A stretch of 64,000 nt of DNA, from assembly GCF_021325795.1 (NCBI RefSeq), contig NZ_JAHPZX010000002.1, positions 1,338,402 through 1,402,401 of the forward strand. Reading direction: 5' to 3'. Each line of letters opens with the position of its first letter. The first letter of the stretch is position 1. The position numbers were made by a program, and so were the translations under genes. This document shows, piece by piece, positions 8,051 through 15,476 of the stretch. This DNA comes from Bordetella sp. LUAb4 (GTDB taxonomy: Bacteria; Pseudomonadota; Gammaproteobacteria; Burkholderiales; Burkholderiaceae_B). The notes below the pieces were generated by a model. The model was given only the letters and a program-made list of their open reading frames with translations. It ran no database searches and was not told the origin of the DNA.

Positions 8051-9684
8051 AGGGATTCCGCCTCTCCATCACCGCCATCGCCCTGGTATTGCTGGCGATC
8101 TTCCTGCTGTATCCGCTGGCCCTGGTATTGGACACCAGCCTGCGGGTAGAGGGCAGCGGGACGCTCACCCTGGCGAATTACGCGAAGGTGTTCTCCAGCG
8201 CCTACTACACCAACAGCGTCATCAACAGCCTGACCGCGGGCGTGCTGGCCACGCTGTGCGCCACGGCGTTGGCCGTGCCGCTGGCGTTCTGCCTGGCGCG
8301 CGTCAACCTGCCGGGACGCACGGTGCTGCTGACATTGGCTTCGCTGCCTTTGGGCCTGCCGTCCTTCGTGGCCGCCTATGCGCTGGTGCTGTTGTTCGGC
8401 CATGCCGGCGTGGTGACCACGGCACTGCGGGATATCGGCCTGCCCATCGGGTCGATCTACGGCATGCCCGGCATCGTCATCGTGTTCACGCTGACGCTGT
8501 ATCCCTACGTGCTGATGCCCACCATCGCGGGGTTCAAGGCCATCGATATCTCGGTGGAGGAAGCCGCGCGCAATCTGGGAGGATCGCGTTTCCACGTGTT
8601 CCGCACGGTGCTGCTGCCAGTGGTGATGCCCGCCGTATTGGCCGGCGCGCTGCTGGTGTTCATCGAGACCCTGGAAAACTTCGGCGTACCGGCCGTGCTG
8701 GCGGAAGACAAGCCCTTCCTGGCCGTGGACATCTTCAAGCTGTTCGCGGGCGAGGCCGACAGCAATCCGGCTGCCGCGGGCGCCTTGAGCGTGCTGCTGA
8801 TCGCGGGAACCTCCGTGGTGTTGCTGATCCAGCGCCGCTACCTGGGCAAGCGCCGCTTCACCACCAATGCACGGTCGGCGCCGCCGCCGCTGCCCCTGTC
8901 ACGCGGCTGGCGATTCGCCGCGGCGGCGTATTGCTGGGGCATGGTCTCGATTTCGCTGCTGCCGTTTGCCGCGGTGTTGATGATCTCCTTCCTGAAGTTT
9001 CGCGGACCGGTCCTGCATTGGCAGGCCAGCCTGGGCAACTATGTCGAGCTGATCGCGGGTTCGTATCAACCGCTGTACAACACGCTGATCCTGGCCAGCG
9101 TGACGGCGGTCGTCGCCACCTTGATCGGTGCGCCGATCGGCTACGTGGTCGCGCGCCATCGCAGCCGCTTGACCGGTGTGCTGGACATGGTGGGCATGGT
9201 GCCCTTCGCCGTGTCGGGCACGGTATTGGGCATAGGCCTGATCCTGGCCTTCAACGAGCGGCCCTTGATGCTGACCGGCGGCTGGTTGATCCTGGTCATC
9301 GCCTACGTGGTGCGCAAGCTGCCTTTTGCGATCCGCTCGGCGTCGGCCATCGTGCACCAGATCGAACCGAGTCTGGAAGAGGCGTCGATCAGTCTGGGGG
9401 TGTCGCCCATGCGGACCTTTGCCACGTTGACGGTGCCGCTGATGATGAGCGGCCTGGTCGGCAGCGTCATCCTGGTGTGGATCACCGTGGCGTCGGAATT
9501 GAGTTCGACCATCGTGCTTTACACCAGCAAATGGTCGACCATGACCGTGCGCATGTACCAGTTCCTGGAAGGCACCGCGCCGGGCACCGCCACGGCGGCG
9601 GCGGCTGTGCTGATCCTGTTCACCGCCGTGCCGCTGCTGCTGGTGAATCGCCGCCTGCGGCGCCAGGATGGGACTTTTCTTTAG
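8047..9684 (+). CDS. ABC transporter permease, fused two-domain (FbpB/PhnU-like)
   Basis: A 545-residue inner-membrane protein with two tandem binding-protein-dependent transport domains of about six helices each, as in FbpB-type permeases. EAA loops are visible in each half: EEAARNLGGSRFHVFRTVLLP near residue 174 and EEASISLGVSPMRTFATLTVP near residue 447. The start is the ATG at 8047, overlapping the ATPase stop. The open frame extends further upstream within the ATPase gene, but that part is a shadow. Confidence 0.92.
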   Translation: MKGFRLSITAIALVLLAIFLLYPLALVLDTSLRVEGSGTLTLANYAKVFSSAYYTNSVINSLTAGVLATLCATALAVPLAFCLARVNLPGRTVLLTLASLPLGLPSFVAAYALVLLFGHAGVVTTALRDIGLPIGSIYGMPGIVIVFTLTLYPYVLMPTIAGFKAIDISVEEAARNLGGSRFHVFRTVLLPVVMPAVLAGALLVFIETLENFGVPAVLAEDKPFLAVDIFKLFAGEADSNPAAAGALSVLLIAGTSVVLLIQRRYLGKRRFTTNARSAPPPLPLSRGWRFAAAAYCWGMVSISLLPFAAVLMISFLKFRGPVLHWQASLGNYVELIAGSYQPLYNTLILASVTAVVATLIGAPIGYVVARHRSRLTGVLDMVGMVPFAVSGTVLGIGLILAFNERPLMLTGGWLILVIAYVVRKLPFAIRSASAIVHQIEPSLEEASISLGVSPMRTFATLTVPLMMSGLVGSVILVWITVASELSSTIVLYTSKWSTMTVRMYQFLEGTAPGTATAAAAVLILFTAVPLLLVNRRLRRQDGTFL

Positions 9685-9702
9685 GGTTTGAGGCTTGGTT
9701 GC

Positions 9703-9774
9703 GGGCTTCGAACAAAGCTTCGATCAGGGCATGGATCAGAGCTTCGATAAGGGCTTCGATAAGGGCCTCGATCA
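9703..9774. repeat. Six 12-bp tandem repeats in an operon gap
   Basis: Six imperfect direct copies of a 12-bp unit close to GGGCTTCGATAA lie at 9703, 9715, 9727, 9739, 9751 and 9763. They fill most of the 119-bp gap between the permease stop and the aldolase start. Because the unit is a multiple of three, the tract reads open in one frame, but it carries no start signal of its own. It may affect spacing or mRNA structure between the two genes. Confidence 0.8.
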
Positions 9775-9803
9775 AGGCATTTTTCAATTTCAGGAAGACG
9801 CTA

Positions 9804-10835
9804 GTGATTCCGACATTTCGCAGTGACAACATCGCCACCGCCCATCCCGCCATCCTGCGTGCCGTCGCCGAGGTGAACCAGGGGCCGGCCGCGGCCTATG
9901 GTGACGACGACTACAGCGCCTTGATGAATCGCAAGTTCTCCGGGTACTTCGGCACGGACGTGGTGGTGTTTCCGGTGTCGACCGGGACGGCGGCCAATGC
10001 CTTGTCACTGGCCAGCTGCGCGCGGCCCTATGGCGGGATCTACTGCCATCAGGAAGCGCATATCCACACGGCGGAGGGCGGCGCCACCGAGGCCTATACA
10101 GGCGGCGCGAAGCTGATCCCCCTGCCCGGGGCTGACTACAAGATGTCGCCCGAGGCTTTATCGGATGCCTTGCGGCATGCCGAACGCGGCGTGCGTAATC
10201 GTCCGCAACCCGATGCCGTGTCGATTACGCAGGCCAGCGAATACGGTACGGTGTACAGCCTGGACGACATCGGCGCCATTGGTACCGCCGCGCGCGAGGC
10301 GGGCATCGTGTTCCACATGGACGGCGCCCGCTTTGCCAACGCCTTGTCGACCCTGGCCTGCGAGCCGGCGGAGATGACGTGGCGGCGCGGGGTGGACATC
10401 CTGTCCTTTGGCTGCACCAAGAACGGCGGCATGAACACGGAGGCCATCGTGGTGTTCAAGCCCGCGCTGGTCGAGCCCTTGTCGTATCACTTGCGGCGTG
10501 CCGGCCAGACGTGGTCGAAGATGCGTTTTGCCGCCGCGCAGTTGATGGCTTATATCGACAAGGGGCTGCTGCTGGAATTGGCGGGACAGTCCAACGCCTT
10601 GGCGACACGCTTGGGGCGGGAATTGGGTGCCCTGCCCGGTGTCGAATTGGTGGCACCGGTGCAGGCCAACCTGGTATTCCTGCGCCTGCCCCAGACCGCG
10701 ATCGACAAGCTGGCCGAGGCTGGAGTGCGCTTTGCCCGCCGGCGCGGGGGCATCATCCGGCTGGTGACGCGGTTCGATGGCAGCCAGGGGGAAGTCGACG
10801 CGATGGTGGCGTTGACACGGGCGGCCTTGGGCTGA
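9804..10835 (+). CDS. Low-specificity threonine-aldolase-like PLP enzyme (beta-eliminating lyase family)
   Basis: A 343-residue fold-type I PLP enzyme. It opens with TFRSDNIATAHPAI, keeps the FPVSTGTAANALSL cofactor loop, HQEAHIHTAEGGA, the aspartate in HMDGARFANALS, and the lysine in FGCTKNGGMNTEA that would bind PLP. Relatives cleave L-threonine, L-allo-threonine or other beta-hydroxy amino acids to glycine plus an aldehyde. The start is GTG at 9804 with AGGAAG at 9792-9797. The same frame is open far upstream, but that region is the permease gene in another frame. It probably belongs to the preceding transporter operon. Confidence 0.85.
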   Translation: MIPTFRSDNIATAHPAILRAVAEVNQGPAAAYGDDDYSALMNRKFSGYFGTDVVVFPVSTGTAANALSLASCARPYGGIYCHQEAHIHTAEGGATEAYTGGAKLIPLPGADYKMSPEALSDALRHAERGVRNRPQPDAVSITQASEYGTVYSLDDIGAIGTAAREAGIVFHMDGARFANALSTLACEPAEMTWRRGVDILSFGCTKNGGMNTEAIVVFKPALVEPLSYHLRRAGQTWSKMRFAAAQLMAYIDKGLLLELAGQSNALATRLGRELGALPGVELVAPVQANLVFLRLPQTAIDKLAEAGVRFARRRGGIIRLVTRFDGSQGEVDAMVALTRAALG

Positions 10836-11218
10836 ATTTTGATTCGCCGAGAGAGCCTCTCGCGCGCCCAAGGACGAGCGCCTGCGTTCGATCTGCGTTG
10901 GCGGATGCTTGCCGCATGCGCATGGTTGGATCACCGGACGATGGCTTAGACCTGGTTTTTACTTACTCAATGTTCGGAACGTATCTTCCGCGCTGGCTTT
11001 TTGCCAAATGCGCCTGGAGCGTGGCCCGCAGGGCGCGCTAGGTGCGAAACAGCGGGGCCGGAGATAACTCTCCTATTTACTTTGCCTCCACTTCTTATAA
11101 AAATCGATACGACACGTCGAGTCGGTTTTTTATTGGACTGACCGGCTTCTTCCATTTACGCCACCAATACGCCTGATACGCGGGCCTGGGCGGCAAGAAT
11201 TCAAAAGGAGCGTATTGA
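10836..11218. other. Intergenic region between aldolase and SDR genes
   Basis: This stretch of 383 bp contains no convincing gene. Around 11100-11135 a CGAC/GTCG dyad is followed by six T residues, which could be a weak terminator for the preceding operon. The region just before 11219 carries AAAAGGAGCG, the ribosome site of the SDR gene. Confidence 0.5.
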
Positions 11219-11923
11219 ATGACCACGGAAAAAGTAGCGCTGATCACGGCGGGCGGCAGCGGCATGGGTGCCGCGGCTGCGCGGCGCCTGGCCGCTGATG
11301 GCTTTCACGTCGCGATCCTGTCCTCGTCGGGCAAGGGCGCGGCCCTGGCAGCCGAGTTGAAAGGCATCGGTGTGACCGGTTCGAACCAGTCCAAGGACGA
11401 TCTGGCCAAGCTGGTCGATCAGGCGGTGTCCAAGTGGGGCCGGGTCGATGTGCTGGTGAATAGCGCGGGCCATGGCCCCAAGGGTCCGCTGCTGGACATC
11501 ACGGATGAAGACTGGCACAAGGGCATGGACACCTACTTTCTGAACGTCGTGCGCCCTACTCGGCTGGTCACGCCCATCATGCGCCAGCAGAAATCCGGTG
11601 TGATTCTCAACATCTCGTCCGCCTGGGTGTTCGAGCCGTCGGAGATGTTTCCCACGTCCGCCGCCTTCCGCGCCGCGCTGGCGTCCTTCACCAAGATCTT
11701 CACGGACAACGAAGCCAAGAACAATATCCGCATGAACAACGTGCTGCCGGGTTGGATAGACAGCCTGCCGAAGACCGAAGAGCGGCGCTCGGCGGTCCCC
11801 ATGCAGCGCTACGGCACCAGCGAAGAAATCGCCGCCACCATCGCGTTCCTGGCCTCCGACGGCGCCGCCTACATCACCGGCCAAAACATCCGCGTCGACG
11901 GCGGCTTGATGCGCAGCGTTTGA
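11219..11923 (+). CDS. SDR-family protein with an altered catalytic centre
   Basis: A 234-residue short-chain dehydrogenase/reductase fold protein. The nucleotide-binding motif TAGGSGMG (residues 10-17), NSAG at 81-84 and the serine in ILNISS are present, and the C-terminus has the usual GQNIRVDGG. Counting from Ser134, the expected catalytic Tyr is Ser147 and the expected Lys is Arg151 in PTSAAFRAAL. It can therefore bind NAD(P)(H) but may not perform ordinary SDR catalysis. The ATG at 11219 has a strong AAAAGGAG box. It stands alone, convergent with the antitoxin gene 4 bp away. Confidence 0.82.
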   Translation: MTTEKVALITAGGSGMGAAAARRLAADGFHVAILSSSGKGAALAAELKGIGVTGSNQSKDDLAKLVDQAVSKWGRVDVLVNSAGHGPKGPLLDITDEDWHKGMDTYFLNVVRPTRLVTPIMRQQKSGVILNISSAWVFEPSEMFPTSAAFRAALASFTKIFTDNEAKNNIRMNNVLPGWIDSLPKTEERRSAVPMQRYGTSEEIAATIAFLASDGAAYITGQNIRVDGGLMRSV

Positions 11924-11927
11924 AATA

Positions 11928-12311
11928 TCAAGCCGCCTTGCGCAGGTTGCTCGATAGGTGAACATCGACATGGATGTCGGCGTATGGACACAACAATGCG
12001 CCGGCCTCATCTCGTTCCAGCAATCCAAGCTCGACCAAGGCTTGTGCATCCTGATGTACACGGCGGACGTCCCTGCCCAGTCGCCTTGCGAGCTCCCGGA
12101 CGCCAACCACGCCGGCGCCCATCAGCTCGCGGGTCATATCCCAACGCAGCTCCGTCAACTGTCCAAAAAATGCGCCAGGCGATTCAAAGTTGAGTGTTTC
12201 TCCTTGGTACTCTCCCGACTTCGCCGCCGCGGACGCGCGTTTCCCCGCCTCCGCAAGAAAGCGACGCCAGTCCTTATTCATCGTGATCGTGAGTGTGCGT
12301 TCCATGGTCAT
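11928..12311 (-). CDS. TumA-like antitoxin (HVO_A0114-type winged-helix protein)
   Basis: A 127-residue protein with a central winged helix (ELMGAGVVGVRELARRLGRDVRRVHQD..LVELGLL), typical of the HVO_A0114 DNA-binding proteins that act as antitoxins beside DUF6516/TumE toxins. It overlaps the upstream toxin reading frame by four bases (ATGA). The frame is intact although the toxin is broken, consistent with an orphaned antitoxin that might still repress the locus. A second ATG two codons in is also usable. Confidence 0.8.
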   Translation of the reverse strand: MTMERTLTITMNKDWRRFLAEAGKRASAAAKSGEYQGETLNFESPGAFFGQLTELRWDMTRELMGAGVVGVRELARRLGRDVRRVHQDAQALVELGLLERDEAGALLCPYADIHVDVHLSSNLRKAA

Positions 12312-12585
12312 TCCCTCCGCTTGTTCACTTCCACCGCGAAGTCTTCAAGCAGTTGCGCCACGCCTTTGAATTGGTACGGTCGCTCTACCCTACCCAAATG
12401 CATGTGATCGCCTTTACCGCGTTCATTATCAAACCCCACAACCCGTAGCCCATTTCGGACATACACAAGCCGATAAGCCGTGGCACGTAGGAGGTACGGG
12501 CTCTGGAACTTGCCAGATAACAATTTGCAGAATGCTGCCATCAGCATCCACGCTTTTTTTCGCTGACGATAAGTTTAGCGCGCAT
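12308..12585 (-). pseudogene. TumE-family (DUF6516) toxin, inactivated by two frameshifts
   Basis: The C-terminal half reads YRLVYVRNGLRVVGFDNE followed by GKGDHMHLGRVERPYQFK, the hallmark of TumE toxins. The family's N-terminal half is present but in other frames. From an ATG at 12585 the sequence gives MRAKLIVSEKK. After a run of seven A residues (minus strand, 12554-12560) the next frame reads VDADGSILQIVIWQVPEP and VPPTCHG. Near 12476 it shifts again into YRLVYV. A shorter intact frame starting at 12547 therefore joins a false N-terminus to the true C-terminus. The toxin is probably dead, unless the A run is a slippage site or an assembly error. Confidence 0.75.
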
Positions 12586-12604
12586 GTTGGCAAAAATGCC
12601 AACA
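12585..12604. promoter_or_regulatory. Perfect palindrome at the TumE start (candidate operator)
   Basis: The arms TGTTGGCA and TGCCAACA are separated by four A residues. The palindrome ends exactly at the first base of the toxin ATG, where a ribosome site would normally sit. Position and symmetry suit autoregulation by the winged-helix antitoxin, or an RNA hairpin blocking initiation. Confidence 0.5.
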
Positions 12605-12803
12605 AATTGAGCGCCGCTTTTTTGCTCGGGCGCCGTGGGCAAACGCTTCGCCCACTACAGCATGGCTAGGTGCCTGACGGGCGGTACGCGTGCGTTAGCA
12701 CCAGAATGGGGGTGGCGTGTTCCGTGGCGAGTGGATCAATTCGTCCTGCCTTTACGGGAAAGTCTGGAGTTACCACGAGGTAGAACTCGCCCGCTTTTGG
12801 ATT

Positions 12804-14258
12804 TCACAAATACGGCGTGGCCAGCCAGATGATCTTGTTGCGCAGGCGTTTGCTGAACGACAGGGCTTTCAAGGCTTCCAGGGTCTGGGGCCTGGCGGTG
12901 GCGATGGCGGCATCGATGCGGGCGCTGATCCAGCTGGCGATTTCGCGGTCGTAGATTTCGGTGTCCAGTTCGAAATTCAAGCGCAGGCTGCGTGGGTCCA
13001 GGTTCGATGAACCGGTGTAGGCCCAGGCGTCGTCCACGGTCAACAGCTTGGAATGGTCGAAGGCGCCGCTGGTGCGCCAGACCAGGCACCCATACCGTAT
13101 GAGCTGGTCGATCTGCGCCATCATGGCGTAGTCGACCAGACGCAGGTTGTTCTTGCCCGGAATCACGATATCGACGCGCACCCCGCGGCGCGCGGCCGTG
13201 GCCATGGCGCCGATCAGCGTCTGGTCGGGCAGGAAGTAAGGTGACTGGATGCGCACGTGGCGTTGTGCGACCGCCAGCGCGCCCAACAAAACGTCATGGG
13301 TGCTGTTGATCGACCGGTCGGGACCGGACGGCACGCAGCGCACCGCCGTGTTGCCGCGCGGCGCCAGGTCGTCATGAAACCATTCGGGACCGGTCAAGGA
13401 TTCCTGCGTGGTGAAGTCCCAGTCATGCGCGAAGACCGATTGCAACTGGGCGACCACCGGCCCTTCATAGCGGAAGTGCGTGTCGCGGTTGGTGTCGTCC
13501 AGGGACAGCGCGCGCACGAAGGCCGCGCGGATGTTCATGCCGCCGGAAAAGCCGATGCGGCCATCGATCACCAGTATCTTGCGGTGGCTGCGCAGATTGG
13601 CGTATGGCATGCGCAGCACACCCATGGGATTGGTCATGAAGCGCGCGGTTGGCACGCCGTTTTTCTTCAACAGCCGCACGATGGGCGGGTGCGAGTAGCG
13701 CGCGCCGACTGCGTCGATCAAGACGCGGACTTTCACGCCGCGGCGATGTGCTTCGATCAAGGCTTCGGCGATCTCGCAGCCTATGGGATCGTGGTCGAAG
13801 ATATAGCTTTGCAGCGCGACGGTCCGCTCCGCTCCCCGTATCGCTTGCAGCATGGCGGGATACGCCTCATCGCCGCCATCCAGAGGCTGCACCAGGTTGC
13901 CGCCCAGCAGCTGGAAGCGGCTGATGCAGTCGGTCAGCGTCGCCAGAGAAGCGAACTGCGGCCCGGCCAACGGCACGACAGCCACGGGTTCGGCCTGTGG
14001 TTCCCGCGCGTAATAGACCATGGCCTCGTCGCGCTGCTGCGACACCCGCGTGAAGCGGATGCGGTTGATCCCCGCCACGAAGTAGGCGGCCGCGCCGAAC
14101 AGCGGCGAGAACAGCAGCAGGCCCACCCAACCGATGGCGGCGCGCACATCGCGCTTGGTCATGGCGGCGTGGATGGCGGCGCCGAAGCCCGCCACGGTGC
14201 TGACCGTGAAGACGATGTGGGGCCAATAGGTGGTCAGCAAATCGTGCAGGTCGGTCAT
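12804..14258 (-). CDS. cls: Cardiolipin synthase (phospholipase D family, ClsA-like)
   Basis: A 484-residue enzyme that makes cardiolipin from phosphatidylglycerol at the inner membrane. Two N-terminal transmembrane helices (about residues 10-30 and 38-60) precede two phospholipase D domains. Their HKD motifs are RSHRKILVIDGRIGFSGG and FDHSKLLTVDDAWAYTGSSN. The length matches ClsA (about 486 residues). The start MTDLHDLL at 14258 was chosen because the open frame upstream is not conserved-looking. It stands alone on the minus strand. Confidence 0.92.
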   Translation of the reverse strand: MTDLHDLLTTYWPHIVFTVSTVAGFGAAIHAAMTKRDVRAAIGWVGLLLFSPLFGAAAYFVAGINRIRFTRVSQQRDEAMVYYAREPQAEPVAVVPLAGPQFASLATLTDCISRFQLLGGNLVQPLDGGDEAYPAMLQAIRGAERTVALQSYIFDHDPIGCEIAEALIEAHRRGVKVRVLIDAVGARYSHPPIVRLLKKNGVPTARFMTNPMGVLRMPYANLRSHRKILVIDGRIGFSGGMNIRAAFVRALSLDDTNRDTHFRYEGPVVAQLQSVFAHDWDFTTQESLTGPEWFHDDLAPRGNTAVRCVPSGPDRSINSTHDVLLGALAVAQRHVRIQSPYFLPDQTLIGAMATAARRGVRVDIVIPGKNNLRLVDYAMMAQIDQLIRYGCLVWRTSGAFDHSKLLTVDDAWAYTGSSNLDPRSLRLNFELDTEIYDREIASWISARIDAAIATARPQTLEALKALSFSKRLRNKIIWLATPYL

Positions 14259-14541
14259 GCGCTGGTGGTGGGCAGGATGGACGGATTGGGAGAGCGGATC
14301 AAGGGCGGGTAGGCACCACCCGCTCATTCAGCCGGCAGGATAGCAAGCCGGGGCGGAGCGCGGGCGTTCAAGCGGGCAAGCGCCGATCGCGTCCGAACGC
14401 CTGGGCTCGCCCCGCCGCATTTAGGCAGGAGGATAGCAAGCCGCGCACACCCCTGACCTTTAATCGAGGGAGACGCGCTGAGGGAAATGAGGGACTGGAT
14501 ACTTTTTTAAAAACCGTGCTAGAATCTCTTCTCTTTGCAGC

Positions 14542-14618
14542 GGTGGCTGTAGCTCAGTTGGTAGAGTCCTGGATTGTGATTCCAGTTGTCGTGGGTTCGA
14601 GCCCCATCAGCCACCCCA
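14542..14618 (+). tRNA. tRNA-His (GTG anticodon)
   Basis: A complete cloverleaf. The extra G(-1) at 14542 faces C73, the seven-pair acceptor stem is GTGGCTG/CAGCCAC, the anticodon GTG is at 14576-14578 in the loop TTGTGAT, the T-loop is normal, and CCA is encoded. The G(-1):C73 pair is diagnostic of tRNA-His. A short hairpin terminator follows. The accessory genes downstream suggest the locus may have been used for integration, although no duplicated 3' end was seen. Confidence 0.97.
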
Positions 14619-14636
14619 CCGAATACGTTAAGAATC

Positions 14637-14666
14637 AGGCACTTGGATAACACCAAGTGCCTTTTT
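14637..14666 (+). terminator. Intrinsic terminator of tRNA-His
   Basis: A ten-pair perfect stem AGGCACTTGG/CCAAGTGCCT with a six-base loop is followed by TTTTT, 18 bp after the tRNA CCA end. Confidence 0.9.
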
Positions 14667-14830
14667 CTTTGCCTTTTTTCTTTGCCTGTTCATGGCGGCA
14701 AGAATCCACTTTGGTGGCATGCGATCAGGCGCTGGTCGACATCGCACCCGTGGCCGGTCACTGGGCCGCCCCTTCCCCTTAAGCCAAATCCCCTGCCCCC
14801 AAAGCCCGACTAAAGCTGGCTCTCCAGATG

Positions 14831-15115
14831 TCAGTGAGCAGGTCTGACGCAGGTGAACGTGACTTCCGCCTCTTGCGGGGTAAGGCTGCGCACGCCGTGC
14901 GTCTCGACCTTCACGTCAGAGATTTCTTTGCCTTGGGTCTTGCAGTAACTTGAGCCTTTGTTGATGGCCATTGCCTTGACCTCGTTCCAACTAGTCAAGC
15001 CGCCATGCACCTTGGAGCCAACGGTGTACTTGCCATCACCCATTGGCGTTACTTCACTTGTCGATGCACACCCAACCATCGATAACACCGCAGCTATCCC
15101 TACTGCTCGTATCAT
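14831..15115 (-). CDS. Small predicted lipoprotein of unknown function
   Basis: A 94-residue protein starting MIRAVGIAAVLSMVGCAS: a short lipoprotein signal with the modified cysteine near residue 16. The mature part, with KYTVGSKVHGG and two further cysteines, gives no recognisable domain. A very strong ribosome site (GGAGGAGAG) precedes the ATG at 15115, which decides the start over longer options. It lies between tRNA-His and the AAA ATPase gene. Confidence 0.7.
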   Translation of the reverse strand: MIRAVGIAAVLSMVGCASTSEVTPMGDGKYTVGSKVHGGLTSWNEVKAMAINKGSSYCKTQGKEISDVKVETHGVRSLTPQEAEVTFTCVRPAH

Positions 15116-15415
15116 CTCTCCTCCCCGTGGACACCAAGGCGCAAAGCCGCACAAGAACGAACATGAGGGCGGCTTGCTTCAACGATTTCTCGTTCGAAGG
15201 ATACTGAGAAAATCTTTTCATTCCTTTTGATGTTCTTCGAGACTGGCTGACGTGCAGGCAATTTTCATTAACGGAATGAAACTTCTCCAGCGAACCTCGC
15301 TCGCCTTCAGGGGACCGCCCCTGGCCGACAAGCGCCAACGCAAACGACTGTCTTCTCCTCGATTTGCCTGCCGGGCGCGGACCGCGAGGCGCGTCCGTTG
15401 CCAATGACTCTAATC
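15116..15415. other. Non-coding stretch upstream of the AAA ATPase gene
   Basis: This 300-bp stretch is less GC-rich than neighbouring genes and shows no credible open frame. It separates the minus-strand lipoprotein gene from the plus-strand ATPase gene and must hold both promoters. The only clear structure is the triple repeat directly after it. Confidence 0.45.
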
Positions 15416-15445
15416 CACTATAAAGAACTATAAAGCACTATAATT
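15416..15445. repeat. Three 10-bp direct repeats (CACTATAAAG type) before the ATPase gene
   Basis: The units CACTATAAAG, AACTATAAAG and CACTATAATT follow each other without gaps at 15416, 15426 and 15436, and end 31 bp before the ATPase ATG. The 10-bp period places each copy on the same DNA face. The units also resemble -10 boxes. They could be a multi-subunit operator or a cluster of promoter elements. Confidence 0.75.
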
Positions 15446-15476
15446 GCCAATAATTCGGTCTTGCCTAGCGTCCATC

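Noticed and set aside
7992..10835. A 947-codon frame suggesting a fusion of a large protein with the threonine-aldolase-like enzyme
   Set aside because: The first 600 codons overlap the permease gene in another frame and are low-complexity; a GTG with AGGAAG at 9804 explains the real gene.
12308..12547. Intact 79-residue TumE toxin
   Set aside because: The family's N-terminal half is found in other frames upstream, so the 79-residue frame joins a spurious N-terminus to the real C-terminus.
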